DNA of 63,970 nucleotides, from positions 1-63,970 of the forward strand of contig CAADUO010000006.1 in NCBI GenBank assembly GCA_900752215.1, read 5' to 3'. Position numbers and translations under genes: made by a program. Below the pieces are notes generated by a model. It saw only the letters and a list, made by a program, of their open reading frames with translations. It had not been told where the DNA came from and ran no database searches. The first letter of the stretch is position 1. Each line of letters begins with the position of its first letter. This stretch comes from an uncultured Collinsella sp. Lineage in GTDB: Bacteria; Actinomycetota; Coriobacteriia; Coriobacteriales; Coriobacteriaceae. This document shows positions 55,309 through 63,900 of this stretch, piece after piece.

Positions 55309-58032
55309 CTACTTCTTCTTTTTGCTTGGCATCGAGACTTTGATGCCTTGGGCGGACTTGGTCACACGAGAGCGCTTAGCTCCGGTACTCTTCTTTTTCT
55401 TGGGCTGGGCCTGGGCCACGCCCTCGAGTGCGCGGGCCTCGGCCTCGCGAGCGGTGCGATCTTTGCGGCGCTGCGCCATGTCGGCGGCGACGCGCTTGGC
55501 AAAACGTTCGGCCGTCGAGCCCGTCGAGCTCACCTTGCCGCCACCGCGACCCAGGCGGACGCGCACACCGCGGCCAAAACCAGTTGCGGCATGACGACGA
55601 CGCGGCTTGAGCGAATCCATCATCGTGGCGAGCTTAAAGAACACCGAGCAGGTAAAGACCACGATGACAGCCAAGATAACCATCTGGCCCATCGACAGGT
55701 TGGCAATAGACAGCAGCTCCGGGAATCCGATAACGCCCACCAAGATGCCGGCGACTACAAACACAAAGAGCACCACACGTAAGGGCGTGAGAGGCTGTGA
55801 GATGCGCCAGATCAGGCTGACGCTCGCCGCGCACGACGTAAGCAGGCACATCGTAGACAGTGTGAGCTGGCCAAAGCCAAACACGCGCGCCACAAAGATA
55901 TCGAGTGCCGCAGCCAAAATGACCGCAATCGACGCCGGCAGTGCACGCTTGAGTACGTTGGTCAAAAACGCGCCCTTCACGCGAGCATTGTTGGGCTCCA
56001 GGCCCAACACAAAGCCCGGCGCGCCGATGCAGAAGAAGTTGATGAGCGTCATCTGGATGGGCTCGAAGGGGTACGGCGGCAGCGCGATGCACAACGCCGC
56101 CAGGCCCATCGAGAACAGCGTCTTGGTCAGGAACAGCGAGGCCGAACGCTGCAGGTTGTTGATGGAGCGACGGCCCTCGGCCACCACGGCGGGCATCGAG
56201 GCAAAGTCGTTGTCGACGAGTACGATCTCGGCCACATTACGCGCGGCATCGGAGCCGGCCGCCATGGCCACGGAGCAGTCGGCCTCCTTGAGCGCCAGCA
56301 CGTCGTTGACACCGTCGCCCGTCATGGCCACGGTGTGCTCGCGGCGCTTGAGCGCCTGCACGAGCTCGCGCTTCTGCTGCGGGGTCACACGACCAAAGAC
56401 ATGGTAGCGGTCCACTGCGGCATCGAGCTTGGCCGGCGTATCGAGCGTCGTGGCGTCCACGTAAGCGTCCGCCCCTGGCACGCCCACCACGCGCGCGATC
56501 GACGACACCGTACGCGGGTCGTCGCCACTAATCACGTTGAGGGTCACGCCCTGCTCGTTAAAGTAGCCGATGGTCTCGGCCGCCGAGGTACGAATCTCGT
56601 CGCGGATGGTCACAAAGCCCACGGGCTCGGCCTCGCCCACCATATCGCCATCGAGCGTAAAGCCTTCCACGCGCGCCACCACGAGCACGCGGCAGGTATC
56701 GGCAAGCTCGGCGACACGGTTCTCGACCTGCGAAAACACACGATCAGAGAGCACAAACTGCGCGGCGCCCATCACATAGGAACCCTGCGCAAACGACGCG
56801 CCGCTCCACTTTTTGGAGGACGAGAACGGAATGACCGACAGCGGCTCAGACACCTCGACCGGGCGATCGGCGTAATAGTTGAGCAGCGCCTGGCAGGTCT
56901 CGTTGGCATCGGCCGAAGTCGCACGCGCGACGTTAGCCAGCGCAAAATCGAGCACCGTGGTATCGACGGGAACGGCTGCCTCATCCGAGCCGGCGCCTAG
57001 GCTCACGCCCTCAACCGGTAGCGGATAGGTACCCTCGACCTCCATGCGGCCCGACGTGATGGTGCCCGTCTTGTCCAGGCACAGCACGTCGACGCGAGCG
57101 AGCGTCTCGATGCAGTAGAGCTGCTGCGCCAGCACCTTGCGGCGGGCCAGGCGCACCGTGGCGATGGCGAGCACCGACGAGGTCAGCAGCACCAGGCCTT
57201 GCGGGATCATGCCCAGCAGGGCGCCTACCGTGGACAGCAGCGCCGACGAAGGCACATGACCAGCCAACAGCTCGGAGAAGCACCACGAAAGCGCGCTATC
57301 GCCCGGGGTTCCCGCGGCATCCCACAGCTCGCTCACGCTCGAGGCAAACAACGCCAAACCGAGCGGGATCATGATGATGCTCGCAAAGCGCACGATGGCG
57401 TTAAGCGCGTTCATGATCTCGGAATTGACCTTTTTGACGTACTTGGCCTCGTTATTAATTTTGGCCACGTAGTTGTCGGCGCCGACATGGATCACGCGGG
57501 CGCGCAGCAGGCCCGAGTCGATAAAGCTGCCGCTCATGAGCTCGGAACCGGGCTGTTTCTTAATAAGGTCGCTCTCGCCCGTCAGCAGACTCTCGTTCAC
57601 GAGCGCCTCGCCCGAAACCACCACGGCGTCAGCGGGAATCTGATCGCCGCGCCCCAGGCGGATGATGTCGTCGAGCACGATCTGGTCCAGGTCGAGCTCC
57701 ACCTCGGCACCGTCGCGCACCGCGATGGCCTTCTTGGAGGTCAGCAGCGTGAGCTTATCGACCATCTTCTTGGAACGCATGGACTGAATGACGCCAATGG
57801 CGGTATTGAGGAACACCACGAACAGGAACGTCAGATTCTTAAACGAACCGGTCAAAATAACCAGGAACGCCAAGATCACGTTGATCAAATTGAACAACGT
57901 GCAGAGGTTCTCGATGATGAGCTCTTTGACCGACTTGGTCTTGAGCTCCATGTTGCGGTTGATCTTACCGGCGGCGATGCGCTCCTCGACCTCGGCGGTC
58001 GAGAGTCCGCGCTCGATATCCGTTGCTGCCAT
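55309..58032 (-). CDS. P-type cation-transporting ATPase with a long basic C-terminal tail
   Basis: A protein of 907 residues. The phosphorylation site is CLDKTGTIT, the actuator motif is LLTGESDLI, and the hinge is TGDGVNDVLALKEAD. The helix-4 ion-site motif is PQGL where many pumps have PEGL. About ten membrane helices are expected. Similarity in layout to the actinobacterial CtpE-type calcium pumps is an inference; the ion cannot be read from the sequence. The last 95 residues are rich in Arg, Lys and Ala and end KVSMPSKKKK. The best start is the ATG of MAATDIERGL; a GTG/ATG pair lies five codons upstream. Confidence 0.9.
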   Translation of the reverse strand: MAATDIERGLSTAEVEERIAAGKINRNMELKTKSVKELIIENLCTLFNLINVILAFLVILTGSFKNLTFLFVVFLNTAIGVIQSMRSKKMVDKLTLLTSKKAIAVRDGAEVELDLDQIVLDDIIRLGRGDQIPADAVVVSGEALVNESLLTGESDLIKKQPGSELMSGSFIDSGLLRARVIHVGADNYVAKINNEAKYVKKVNSEIMNALNAIVRFASIIMIPLGLALFASSVSELWDAAGTPGDSALSWCFSELLAGHVPSSALLSTVGALLGMIPQGLVLLTSSVLAIATVRLARRKVLAQQLYCIETLARVDVLCLDKTGTITSGRMEVEGTYPLPVEGVSLGAGSDEAAVPVDTTVLDFALANVARATSADANETCQALLNYYADRPVEVSEPLSVIPFSSSKKWSGASFAQGSYVMGAAQFVLSDRVFSQVENRVAELADTCRVLVVARVEGFTLDGDMVGEAEPVGFVTIRDEIRTSAAETIGYFNEQGVTLNVISGDDPRTVSSIARVVGVPGADAYVDATTLDTPAKLDAAVDRYHVFGRVTPQQKRELVQALKRREHTVAMTGDGVNDVLALKEADCSVAMAAGSDAARNVAEIVLVDNDFASMPAVVAEGRRSINNLQRSASLFLTKTLFSMGLAALCIALPPYPFEPIQMTLINFFCIGAPGFVLGLEPNNARVKGAFLTNVLKRALPASIAVILAAALDIFVARVFGFGQLTLSTMCLLTSCAASVSLIWRISQPLTPLRVVLFVFVVAGILVGVIGFPELLSIANLSMGQMVILAVIVVFTCSVFFKLATMMDSLKPRRRHAATGFGRGVRVRLGRGGGKVSSTGSTAERFAKRVAADMAQRRKDRTAREAEARALEGVAQAQPKKKKSTGAKRSRVTKSAQGIKVSMPSKKKK

Positions 58033-58108
58033 ACCACGTCCCATCACGTCGCGTCGGTATAAGAAAAACCGCCCGGACCATGCGAGGTTCGGACGGTCTT
58101 ACGTTCGA

Positions 58109-58185
58109 TGGTGCCCCATGTTGGATTCGAACCAACGGCCTTCTGCTCCGGAGGCAGACGCTCTAATCCCCTGAGCTAATAGGGC
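58109..58185 (-). tRNA. tRNA-Arg (anticodon CCG)
   Basis: A complete cloverleaf on the minus strand. The acceptor stem pairs GCCCTAT with ATGGGGC, the D stem is GCTC/GAGC, the anticodon stem TCTGC/GCAGA encloses CTCCGGA with anticodon CCG, and the T stem GTTGG/CCAAC carries TTCGAAT. The 3' CCA is encoded. It reads CGG arginine codons. Confidence 0.96.
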
Positions 58186-58316
58186 CAACATTTGGCATTA
58201 TACCCAAGTGCACCACGGGCTATCAAAATAAAAGAAAAAGCTTTGCAATTACGTGGGAGACGCGGCGCAACGGCCCGCTTTAGAAGGCAAAAGCGAGTCA
58301 GATAGTATAAACTCTC

Positions 58317-58379
58317 ATGCACCATATATACACGGCTCGCGATGCGGGCCGTTTTTGCAAGGATTATCCATCGAGGTGA
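58317..58379 (+). CDS. Possible 20-codon leader peptide before aroF
   Basis: An ATG 6 bp after a TATAAA box (58306-58311) opens a 20-codon frame (MHHIYTARD at its start) ending at TGA 10 bp before aroF. It spans the hairpin at 58332-58355. If the transcript starts at this ATG it would be leaderless. It contains two Tyr and one Phe codon but no run of them. It may be chance. Confidence 0.3.
   Translation: MHHIYTARDAGRFCKDYPSR
58332..58355 (+). terminator. Terminator-like hairpin in the aroF leader (candidate attenuator)
   Basis: ACGGCTCGC pairs with GCGGGCCGT around a 3-nt loop and runs into TTTTT, 35 bp before the aroF start. No plus-strand gene lies upstream, so a terminator here makes sense only as control of the aro operon. 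Confidence 0.55.
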
Positions 58380-58389
58380 GAGGCACACC

Positions 58390-59415
58390 ATGATTGCAAT
58401 TTTAAAGCAGAGCGCCAGCGACGAGGCCGTCGGCCATATCGTCAGCTGGATTGAGAAAAAGGGCCTGAAGACCGATGTCTCGCGCGGCGAGAACGAGACG
58501 ATCATCGGCCTGGTGGGCGATACGACCAAAATCGACCCGTTCCTGCTCGAGTCCATGGATGTCGTCGAGCGCGTGCAGCGCGTCTCCGAGCCGTTCAAGC
58601 GCGCCAACCGCAAGTTCCACCCCGAGGACTCCGTCATCGACTGCGGCCACGGCGTCAAGATCGGCGGCGACCAGTTCCAGGTCATCGCCGGCCCCTGCTC
58701 CGTCGAGGGCGAGAACCTCATCCGCATCGCACGCCGCGTAAAGGCCGCCGGTGCCACGATGCTGCGCGGCGGTGCCTACAAGCCCCGCACCTCCCCGTAC
58801 GCCTACCAGGGCATGGGTCCCGCCGGCCTGGACCTGCTGTGCGAGGCATCCGCCGAGCTCGACATGCCGATCGTCACCGAGATCATGGACCCACGCGACG
58901 TGCAGGTCTTCCTTGACAAGAAGATTGACGTCATGCAAATCGGCGCCCGCAACGCCCAGAACTTCCCCCTGCTCAAGGAGGTCGGCAAGACCAAGACCCC
59001 GGTCCTGCTCAAGCGCGGCATGTCCGGCACCGTCGACGAGCTGCTCATGGCTGCCGAGTACATCATGAGCGAGGGCAACGACAACGTCATCCTGTGCGAG
59101 CGCGGCATTCGCACCTTCGAGACCCGCACCCGCAACACCTTCGACCTCAACGCCGTGCCGGTGCTGCACCACCTGTCGCACCTGCCCGTCGTCGCCGACC
59201 CCAGCCACGCCACCGGCTACACCCGCTACGTCGAACCCATGGCGCTCGCCGCGACCGCCTGCGGTGCCAACGGCCTGGAGATCGAGGTCCACGATGAGCC
59301 GAGCCGGGCCTGGTCCGACGGCGCCCAGGCCCTCACCCCCGATCAGTTCGACGACACCATGCGCCGCATCCGAGCCATCCGCGAGGTCGTCTGCCAAGAG
59401 ACCGTTCAGGAGTAG
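58390..59415 (+). CDS. aroF: 3-deoxy-7-phosphoheptulonate synthase (type I-beta, with N-terminal regulatory domain)
   Basis: A protein of 341 residues. It joins PEP and erythrose 4-phosphate in the first step of aromatic synthesis. The first 70 residues form a ferredoxin-like domain (MIAILKQSASDEAVGHIVSW) known to give feedback control in some relatives. The barrel shows IAGPCSVEGEN, MLRGGAYKPRTSPYAYQG, VLLKRGMSGT and VVADPSHATGYT with metal ligands. The ATG has a GAGAGG site; an in-frame ATG 16 codons upstream lies in the leader hairpin and is unlikely. First gene of aroF-tyrA-aroB-aroA-aroC. Confidence 0.96.
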   Translation: MIAILKQSASDEAVGHIVSWIEKKGLKTDVSRGENETIIGLVGDTTKIDPFLLESMDVVERVQRVSEPFKRANRKFHPEDSVIDCGHGVKIGGDQFQVIAGPCSVEGENLIRIARRVKAAGATMLRGGAYKPRTSPYAYQGMGPAGLDLLCEASAELDMPIVTEIMDPRDVQVFLDKKIDVMQIGARNAQNFPLLKEVGKTKTPVLLKRGMSGTVDELLMAAEYIMSEGNDNVILCERGIRTFETRTRNTFDLNAVPVLHHLSHLPVVADPSHATGYTRYVEPMALAATACGANGLEIEVHDEPSRAWSDGAQALTPDQFDDTMRRIRAIREVVCQETVQE

Positions 59416-59418
59416 GCC

Positions 59419-60333
59419 ATGGGTACGGTGAGAAACGCGCGCGTTAACCAGGGCGGCCCCAAGTGCGCCGGCATCGTCGGCCTTGGCCTCATCGGCGGCA
59501 GTTTTGCCCGCGGCTATGCACAGGCGGGCGTCCGCGTGCTGGCCTGGGACCCCGATGACGATGTCATGACGGCCGCCAGCATGGGCACCGTCGCCGGAGA
59601 GCTCAACGACGAGACGCTCGGCGAGTGCGACATCATCGTCTTGGCCTGCTACCCCGAGGCCTGCATCGAGTGGCTCGAGGCGCACGCCCAGGCACTCGCC
59701 GACGCCACCGATACCGAGGCCATCATGGGCCCCGTGGTGATCGACACCGTGGGCGTCAAGGGCATCGTGTGCGAACGGGCCTTTGAGCTCGCACGAGAGC
59801 ACGGCTTCTACTTTGTGGGCGCTCACCCCATGGCGGGCACCCAGTTCTCGGGCTACGCACACTCTCGCGCCGACCTGTTCCAGGGCGCACCGCTCGTGCT
59901 TGTACCGCCCGCAGTGGACGACGCGCTTAAGCTGGAGCTTTTGGGCCAGGTGCGCGAGATGGTGCGTCCCTTGGGGTTTGGCAAGTTCAGCGTGACCACC
60001 GCCGCCGAGCACGACCGCGTGATCGCCTTTACGAGCCAGCTCGCGCACGTGGTGTCCAACGCCTACGTAAAAAGCCCCACCGCCCAGGTCCACCACGGCT
60101 TTTCTGCCGGTAGCTACCGCGACCTCACGCGCGTGGCCCACCTTAACCCGCAGATGTGGTCCGAGCTCATGATCGACGACGCCGATGCGCTCGCCTTCGA
60201 GATTGACCATCTGATCGAATCGCTCGGAGCCTACAGCCGCGCCCTTAAGGACCGCGACCAGCGCTATCTGGAGAATCTCCTTGCCGAGGGCGACCGCATT
60301 AAGCGCGCACTCGACGACGAGGCCTCCCACTAG
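59419..60333 (+). CDS. tyrA: Prephenate dehydrogenase
   Basis: A protein of 304 residues. It oxidises prephenate to hydroxyphenylpyruvate for tyrosine. The NAD-binding fold is GIVGLGLIGGSFARGYAQAG, and the substrate region shows GAHPMAGTQFSGYAHS with the catalytic His. The helical dimer domain follows (FTSQLAHVVSNAYV). No C-terminal ACT domain is present, so tyrosine feedback is not expected through that route. It is 3 bp after aroF, with AGGAG inside the aroF end. Confidence 0.94.
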   Translation: MGTVRNARVNQGGPKCAGIVGLGLIGGSFARGYAQAGVRVLAWDPDDDVMTAASMGTVAGELNDETLGECDIIVLACYPEACIEWLEAHAQALADATDTEAIMGPVVIDTVGVKGIVCERAFELAREHGFYFVGAHPMAGTQFSGYAHSRADLFQGAPLVLVPPAVDDALKLELLGQVREMVRPLGFGKFSVTTAAEHDRVIAFTSQLAHVVSNAYVKSPTAQVHHGFSAGSYRDLTRVAHLNPQMWSELMIDDADALAFEIDHLIESLGAYSRALKDRDQRYLENLLAEGDRIKRALDDEASH

Positions 60334-60369
60334 ACCACCTATCACGCCAGGTCGAAAGGACCGAAGCTT

Positions 60370-61476
60370 ATGGCGATTACCATCGATATCGACACTGCAC
60401 GCCCCTACCAGGTGCATGTTGGCACGTTTTTGCTGGAGCAGGCGGGACCGCTCGTGCACGCCACTGCCGGCGGCACCAAGGCCGTCATCGTGACGGACAC
60501 CAACGTGGGCCCGCTCTACCAGATGCCCGTTAAGCAGAGCCTTGAGGCGTCAGGCTACGAGGTGAGCATCTGCACCTTCGAGGCCGGCGAGGCCCATAAG
60601 CGCGCTGAAACCTATGTTGCCATTTTGGAGTTTGTGGCCGAGCACGAGCTTTCGCGCTCCGACGTGATCGTGGCACTCGGCGGCGGCGTCGTGGGCGACG
60701 TGGCGGGCTTTGTGGCCGCCACCTACATGCGCGGCTGCAAGTTTGTGCAGATCCCGACGAGCCTGCTCGCCATGGTGGATTCGTCGGTAGGCGGCAAGAC
60801 GGCCATCGACCTGGCCGCCGGCAAGAACTTGGCCGGCGCCTTTTGGCAGCCGAGCGTGGTTATCGCCGACGTGGGGTGCCTGGCCACCCTCACACCCGAG
60901 CAGTTCGCCGACGGCTGCGGCGAGGTCGTCAAGCACGCCGTGATCGCCGACCCGGAGCTTTTCACCGAGCTGGAGAAGACCCCGCTCACGCTGGAGCTGC
61001 TCAACCGCGATGTGGCCCGCGTAGCGCTCATCATCGCCCGCAACATCGACATCAAGCGCGCCGTGGTCGTCGCCGACGAGCGCGAAACCAACCAGCGCAA
61101 GCTGCTCAACTTTGGACACAGCGCCGGACACGCCGTCGAGGCCTGCGAGCACTTTGAGCTCGGACACGGCAACTGCGTGTCGATCGGCATGGGCATCATC
61201 ACGCGCGCCGCGGCCCTGCACGGCGTCTGCGATGCTGCACTGCCCGGTCGTATTGAGGAACTCTGCGCCCGCCATGGCCTCAAGACCCGCTGCGACCTCG
61301 ATGTCGATGCCGTCTTTGCCGAGGCGCTCCACGACAAGAAGCGCGCGGGCGACACCATCGACCTGGTGATTCCGCACGGCATTGGCCGCTGCAGCATCGA
61401 CCGCACGCCGCTTTCCACTTTCCACGAACTTATTGCCGAAGGCCTCGGCCAGAAGGGAGACGCATCCGCATGCTAG
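60370..61476 (+). CDS. aroB: 3-dehydroquinate synthase
   Basis: A protein of 368 residues. It forms the carbocycle 3-dehydroquinate from DAHP with NAD+ and a metal. Conserved parts are ALGGGVVGDVAGFVAATYMRG in pieces, PTSLLAMVDSSVGGKTAID, GEVVKHAVI, and the metal ligands in NFGHSAGHAVEA. It overlaps aroA by 7 bp (ATGCTAG), so the two are coupled. It has an AAAGGA site. Confidence 0.96.
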   Translation: MAITIDIDTARPYQVHVGTFLLEQAGPLVHATAGGTKAVIVTDTNVGPLYQMPVKQSLEASGYEVSICTFEAGEAHKRAETYVAILEFVAEHELSRSDVIVALGGGVVGDVAGFVAATYMRGCKFVQIPTSLLAMVDSSVGGKTAIDLAAGKNLAGAFWQPSVVIADVGCLATLTPEQFADGCGEVVKHAVIADPELFTELEKTPLTLELLNRDVARVALIIARNIDIKRAVVVADERETNQRKLLNFGHSAGHAVEACEHFELGHGNCVSIGMGIITRAAALHGVCDAALPGRIEELCARHGLKTRCDLDVDAVFAEALHDKKRAGDTIDLVIPHGIGRCSIDRTPLSTFHELIAEGLGQKGDASAC

Positions 61477-62789
61477 CCCGCATCACCCCGTCCCCACTTA
61501 AGGGCACCGTTCCCGCCATCGCGTCCAAGTCGATGGCGCATCGCCTGATCATCTGCGCCGCGCTTGCCAACGGCGAGACGCACGTTACCTGCAACACTAC
61601 CTGCGCCGATATCGAGGCCACGGTGCGTTGTCTCACGGCGCTCGGCGCCCGCATCGAGACCGTCGAGGACGGTTTTCAGGTCCACCCCACCATGAAGAGT
61701 GTTGAGTTTGGCCTGCTCAAGGCCCTTGCCGGCGGCACGCTCGACTGCGGCGAAAGCGGCTCCACGCTCCGCTTTATGTTGCCCGTCGCCTGCGCGCTGG
61801 GCGCAGAGGCCACGTTTGTGGGTCAGGGACGCTTGGGCGCCCGTCCGCTGTCCCCGCTCTCGGACGAGATCATCGCCGCCGGCTGCGACCTACAGGGTCT
61901 GGGCGGTTTTCCGCTCAAGACGAGCGGCCGCATGCGCCCGGGCACCTTTGTGCTGCCGGGCAACGTGAGCTCGCAGTACATCTCGGGCCTGCTGCTGGCA
62001 GCCCCGCTGCTGGCCCAGCCCTCCTGTGTGCAGGTGACCGGCCTCATTGAGAGCCGCCCCTACATCAACCTGACGATCCAGGCCATGAAGGCCTTTGGCG
62101 TCGAGGTCAACGTCGAGCGTATTCCCGCCCGGGACGGCCAGCCCGAGGTCACGAACTTCCGCGTGAGCAGTGGCTCGTATCGCACGCCCGGCAGCGTGGC
62201 CGTCGAGGGTGACTGGTCCAACGCTGCCTTTTGGCTGTGTGCCGGCGCTATCGGCACCGACCCCATCACCGTGGAGGGTGTGTCCCTGAGCTCTGCGCAG
62301 GGCGACCGCAACGTGCTTGCCGCGCTTTCGCGCTTTGGCGCCCGCATCGTGCGCTCCACCAACGCCGCCACCGTGCAGTCCGACAAGCTCGCCGGCTTTG
62401 AGATGAGCGCCCACGACATTCCCGACCTGGTGCCCGTTATCTCGGCCGTGGCATCGCTGGCACAGGGCCGCACCTTTATCCGCGATTGCGCACGCCTACG
62501 CATCAAGGAATCCGACCGCCTGGTCACCACCACCCGCGAGCTCACCGCGCTGGGCGCGCAGGTGCGCATTGCCGGCGATGACCTCATCATCAAGGGTGTC
62601 GATGCCTTCACCGGCGGCGAGGTCGATTCGCACAACGACCACCGCATCGCCATGATGACCGCCATCGCCGCGAGCCGCGCCACCGGCGAGGTCGTGATCC
62701 ACGGCGCCGAGGCCGTCAACAAGTCCTATCCCGATTTCTTCGACCACTACCGCCTGCTGGGCGGCAAGGTCACACTCGAGGAGGAATAG
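61470..62789 (+). CDS. aroA: 3-phosphoshikimate 1-carboxyvinyltransferase (EPSP synthase)
   Basis: A protein of 439 residues. It adds enolpyruvyl from PEP to shikimate 3-phosphate. Substrate-binding segments are KSMAHRLIICAAL, GESGSTLRFMLPVA, SSQYISGLLLAAPLL and the C-terminal IKESDRLVTTTRELTALGA, DSHNDHRIAMM. The sequence GESGSTLRFM in place of the common GNAGTxxRPL marks a divergent class; no statement on inhibitor response is possible. Confidence 0.95.
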   Translation: MLARITPSPLKGTVPAIASKSMAHRLIICAALANGETHVTCNTTCADIEATVRCLTALGARIETVEDGFQVHPTMKSVEFGLLKALAGGTLDCGESGSTLRFMLPVACALGAEATFVGQGRLGARPLSPLSDEIIAAGCDLQGLGGFPLKTSGRMRPGTFVLPGNVSSQYISGLLLAAPLLAQPSCVQVTGLIESRPYINLTIQAMKAFGVEVNVERIPARDGQPEVTNFRVSSGSYRTPGSVAVEGDWSNAAFWLCAGAIGTDPITVEGVSLSSAQGDRNVLAALSRFGARIVRSTNAATVQSDKLAGFEMSAHDIPDLVPVISAVASLAQGRTFIRDCARLRIKESDRLVTTTRELTALGAQVRIAGDDLIIKGVDAFTGGEVDSHNDHRIAMMTAIAASRATGEVVIHGAEAVNKSYPDFFDHYRLLGGKVTLEEE

Positions 62790-62790
62790 C

Positions 62791-63888
62791 ATGGCCTCGA
62801 CCTTTGGCAACGTCTTGCACTTAAGCATCTTCGGTCAATCGCACTCCCCCGCTATCGGCTGCTCGCTCGATGGCATCCCGGCGGGCATCGCCGTGGACCA
62901 GGAGAAGCTGCAGGCCTTCCTCGACCGTCGCGCCCCCGGACGCGACGAGACCGCGACCAAACGACGCGAGGCTGACGCAGCCCACATCATCGCCGGTGTT
63001 GTCGATGGACATACCACCGGCGCGCCCATCGCCGCGATTATCGAGAACACCAACACGCGCTCCAAGGATTACTCCGAGCTGCGCCGCAAGCCCCGTCCGG
63101 GACATGCCGATTACCCGGCGCGTGTGAAGTATCACAACATGCACGATGTCGCTGGTGGCGGGCATTTCTCCGGCCGCCTAACGGCACCCTTATGCATCGC
63201 CGGCGGCATTGCGCTGCAGGCACTCGAGGCCCGCGGTATTCAGGTCATGGCGCACGTCGCGCAGATCGGCGGCATCTCCGACCTGCCGATGGACGATATG
63301 GTCTATCGCGAGGCCGACCGCAAGGCGATCCTTACGAACGATCTGCCGTGCATTGACGCCGCCGCAGCCGGCCGCATGCGCGAGGAGATCCTAGCCGCGC
63401 GCGACGAACTCGACAGCATCGGCGGCATCGTGGAGTGCGGCATTTACGGGCTTCCCGCGGGCATCGGCGACCCCATGTTTGACGGCATCGAGAACCGCAT
63501 CGCTCAAATCGCGTTCGGGATTCCCGCCGTAAAGGGCGTGGAGTTTGGCATGGGCTTTGCCGTGGCCGCCATGCGCGGCAGCGAGAACAACGATCCGTAT
63601 CGCATCGATGCCGAGACCGGCGAGATCGAGGTCGAGTCCAACAACGCCGGCGGCATCCTGGGCGGTATTTCGACCGGCGCGCCCGTCATGTGGCGCATGG
63701 CCGTAAAGCCGACGCCCTCAATTGGCCGCGAGCAGCAGACGGTGGACATGGACGCCATGGAAAACGCCGAGCTCTCGGTCCACGGCCGTCACGATCCCTG
63801 CATCGTCCCCCGAGCCGTCCCCGTAGCCGAAGCAGCCGCCGCCCTCGCGATTTGGGACGCCCTCCTCGAGGACGCAGGCCAGCTCTAA
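62791..63888 (+). CDS. aroC: Chorismate synthase
   Basis: A protein of 365 residues. It makes chorismate from EPSP with reduced FMN. The family signatures are GQSHSPAIGCSLDGIPAG near the N-terminus, VAGGGHFSGRLTAP, and the late RHDPCIVPRAVPVAEAA. It starts 2 bp after the aroA stop. aroE, aroK and aroQ are not in this window, so the pathway is only partly clustered here. Confidence 0.97.
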   Translation: MASTFGNVLHLSIFGQSHSPAIGCSLDGIPAGIAVDQEKLQAFLDRRAPGRDETATKRREADAAHIIAGVVDGHTTGAPIAAIIENTNTRSKDYSELRRKPRPGHADYPARVKYHNMHDVAGGGHFSGRLTAPLCIAGGIALQALEARGIQVMAHVAQIGGISDLPMDDMVYREADRKAILTNDLPCIDAAAAGRMREEILAARDELDSIGGIVECGIYGLPAGIGDPMFDGIENRIAQIAFGIPAVKGVEFGMGFAVAAMRGSENNDPYRIDAETGEIEVESNNAGGILGGISTGAPVMWRMAVKPTPSIGREQQTVDMDAMENAELSVHGRHDPCIVPRAVPVAEAAAALAIWDALLEDAGQL

Positions 63889-63900
63889 CCCGCCCACCCG

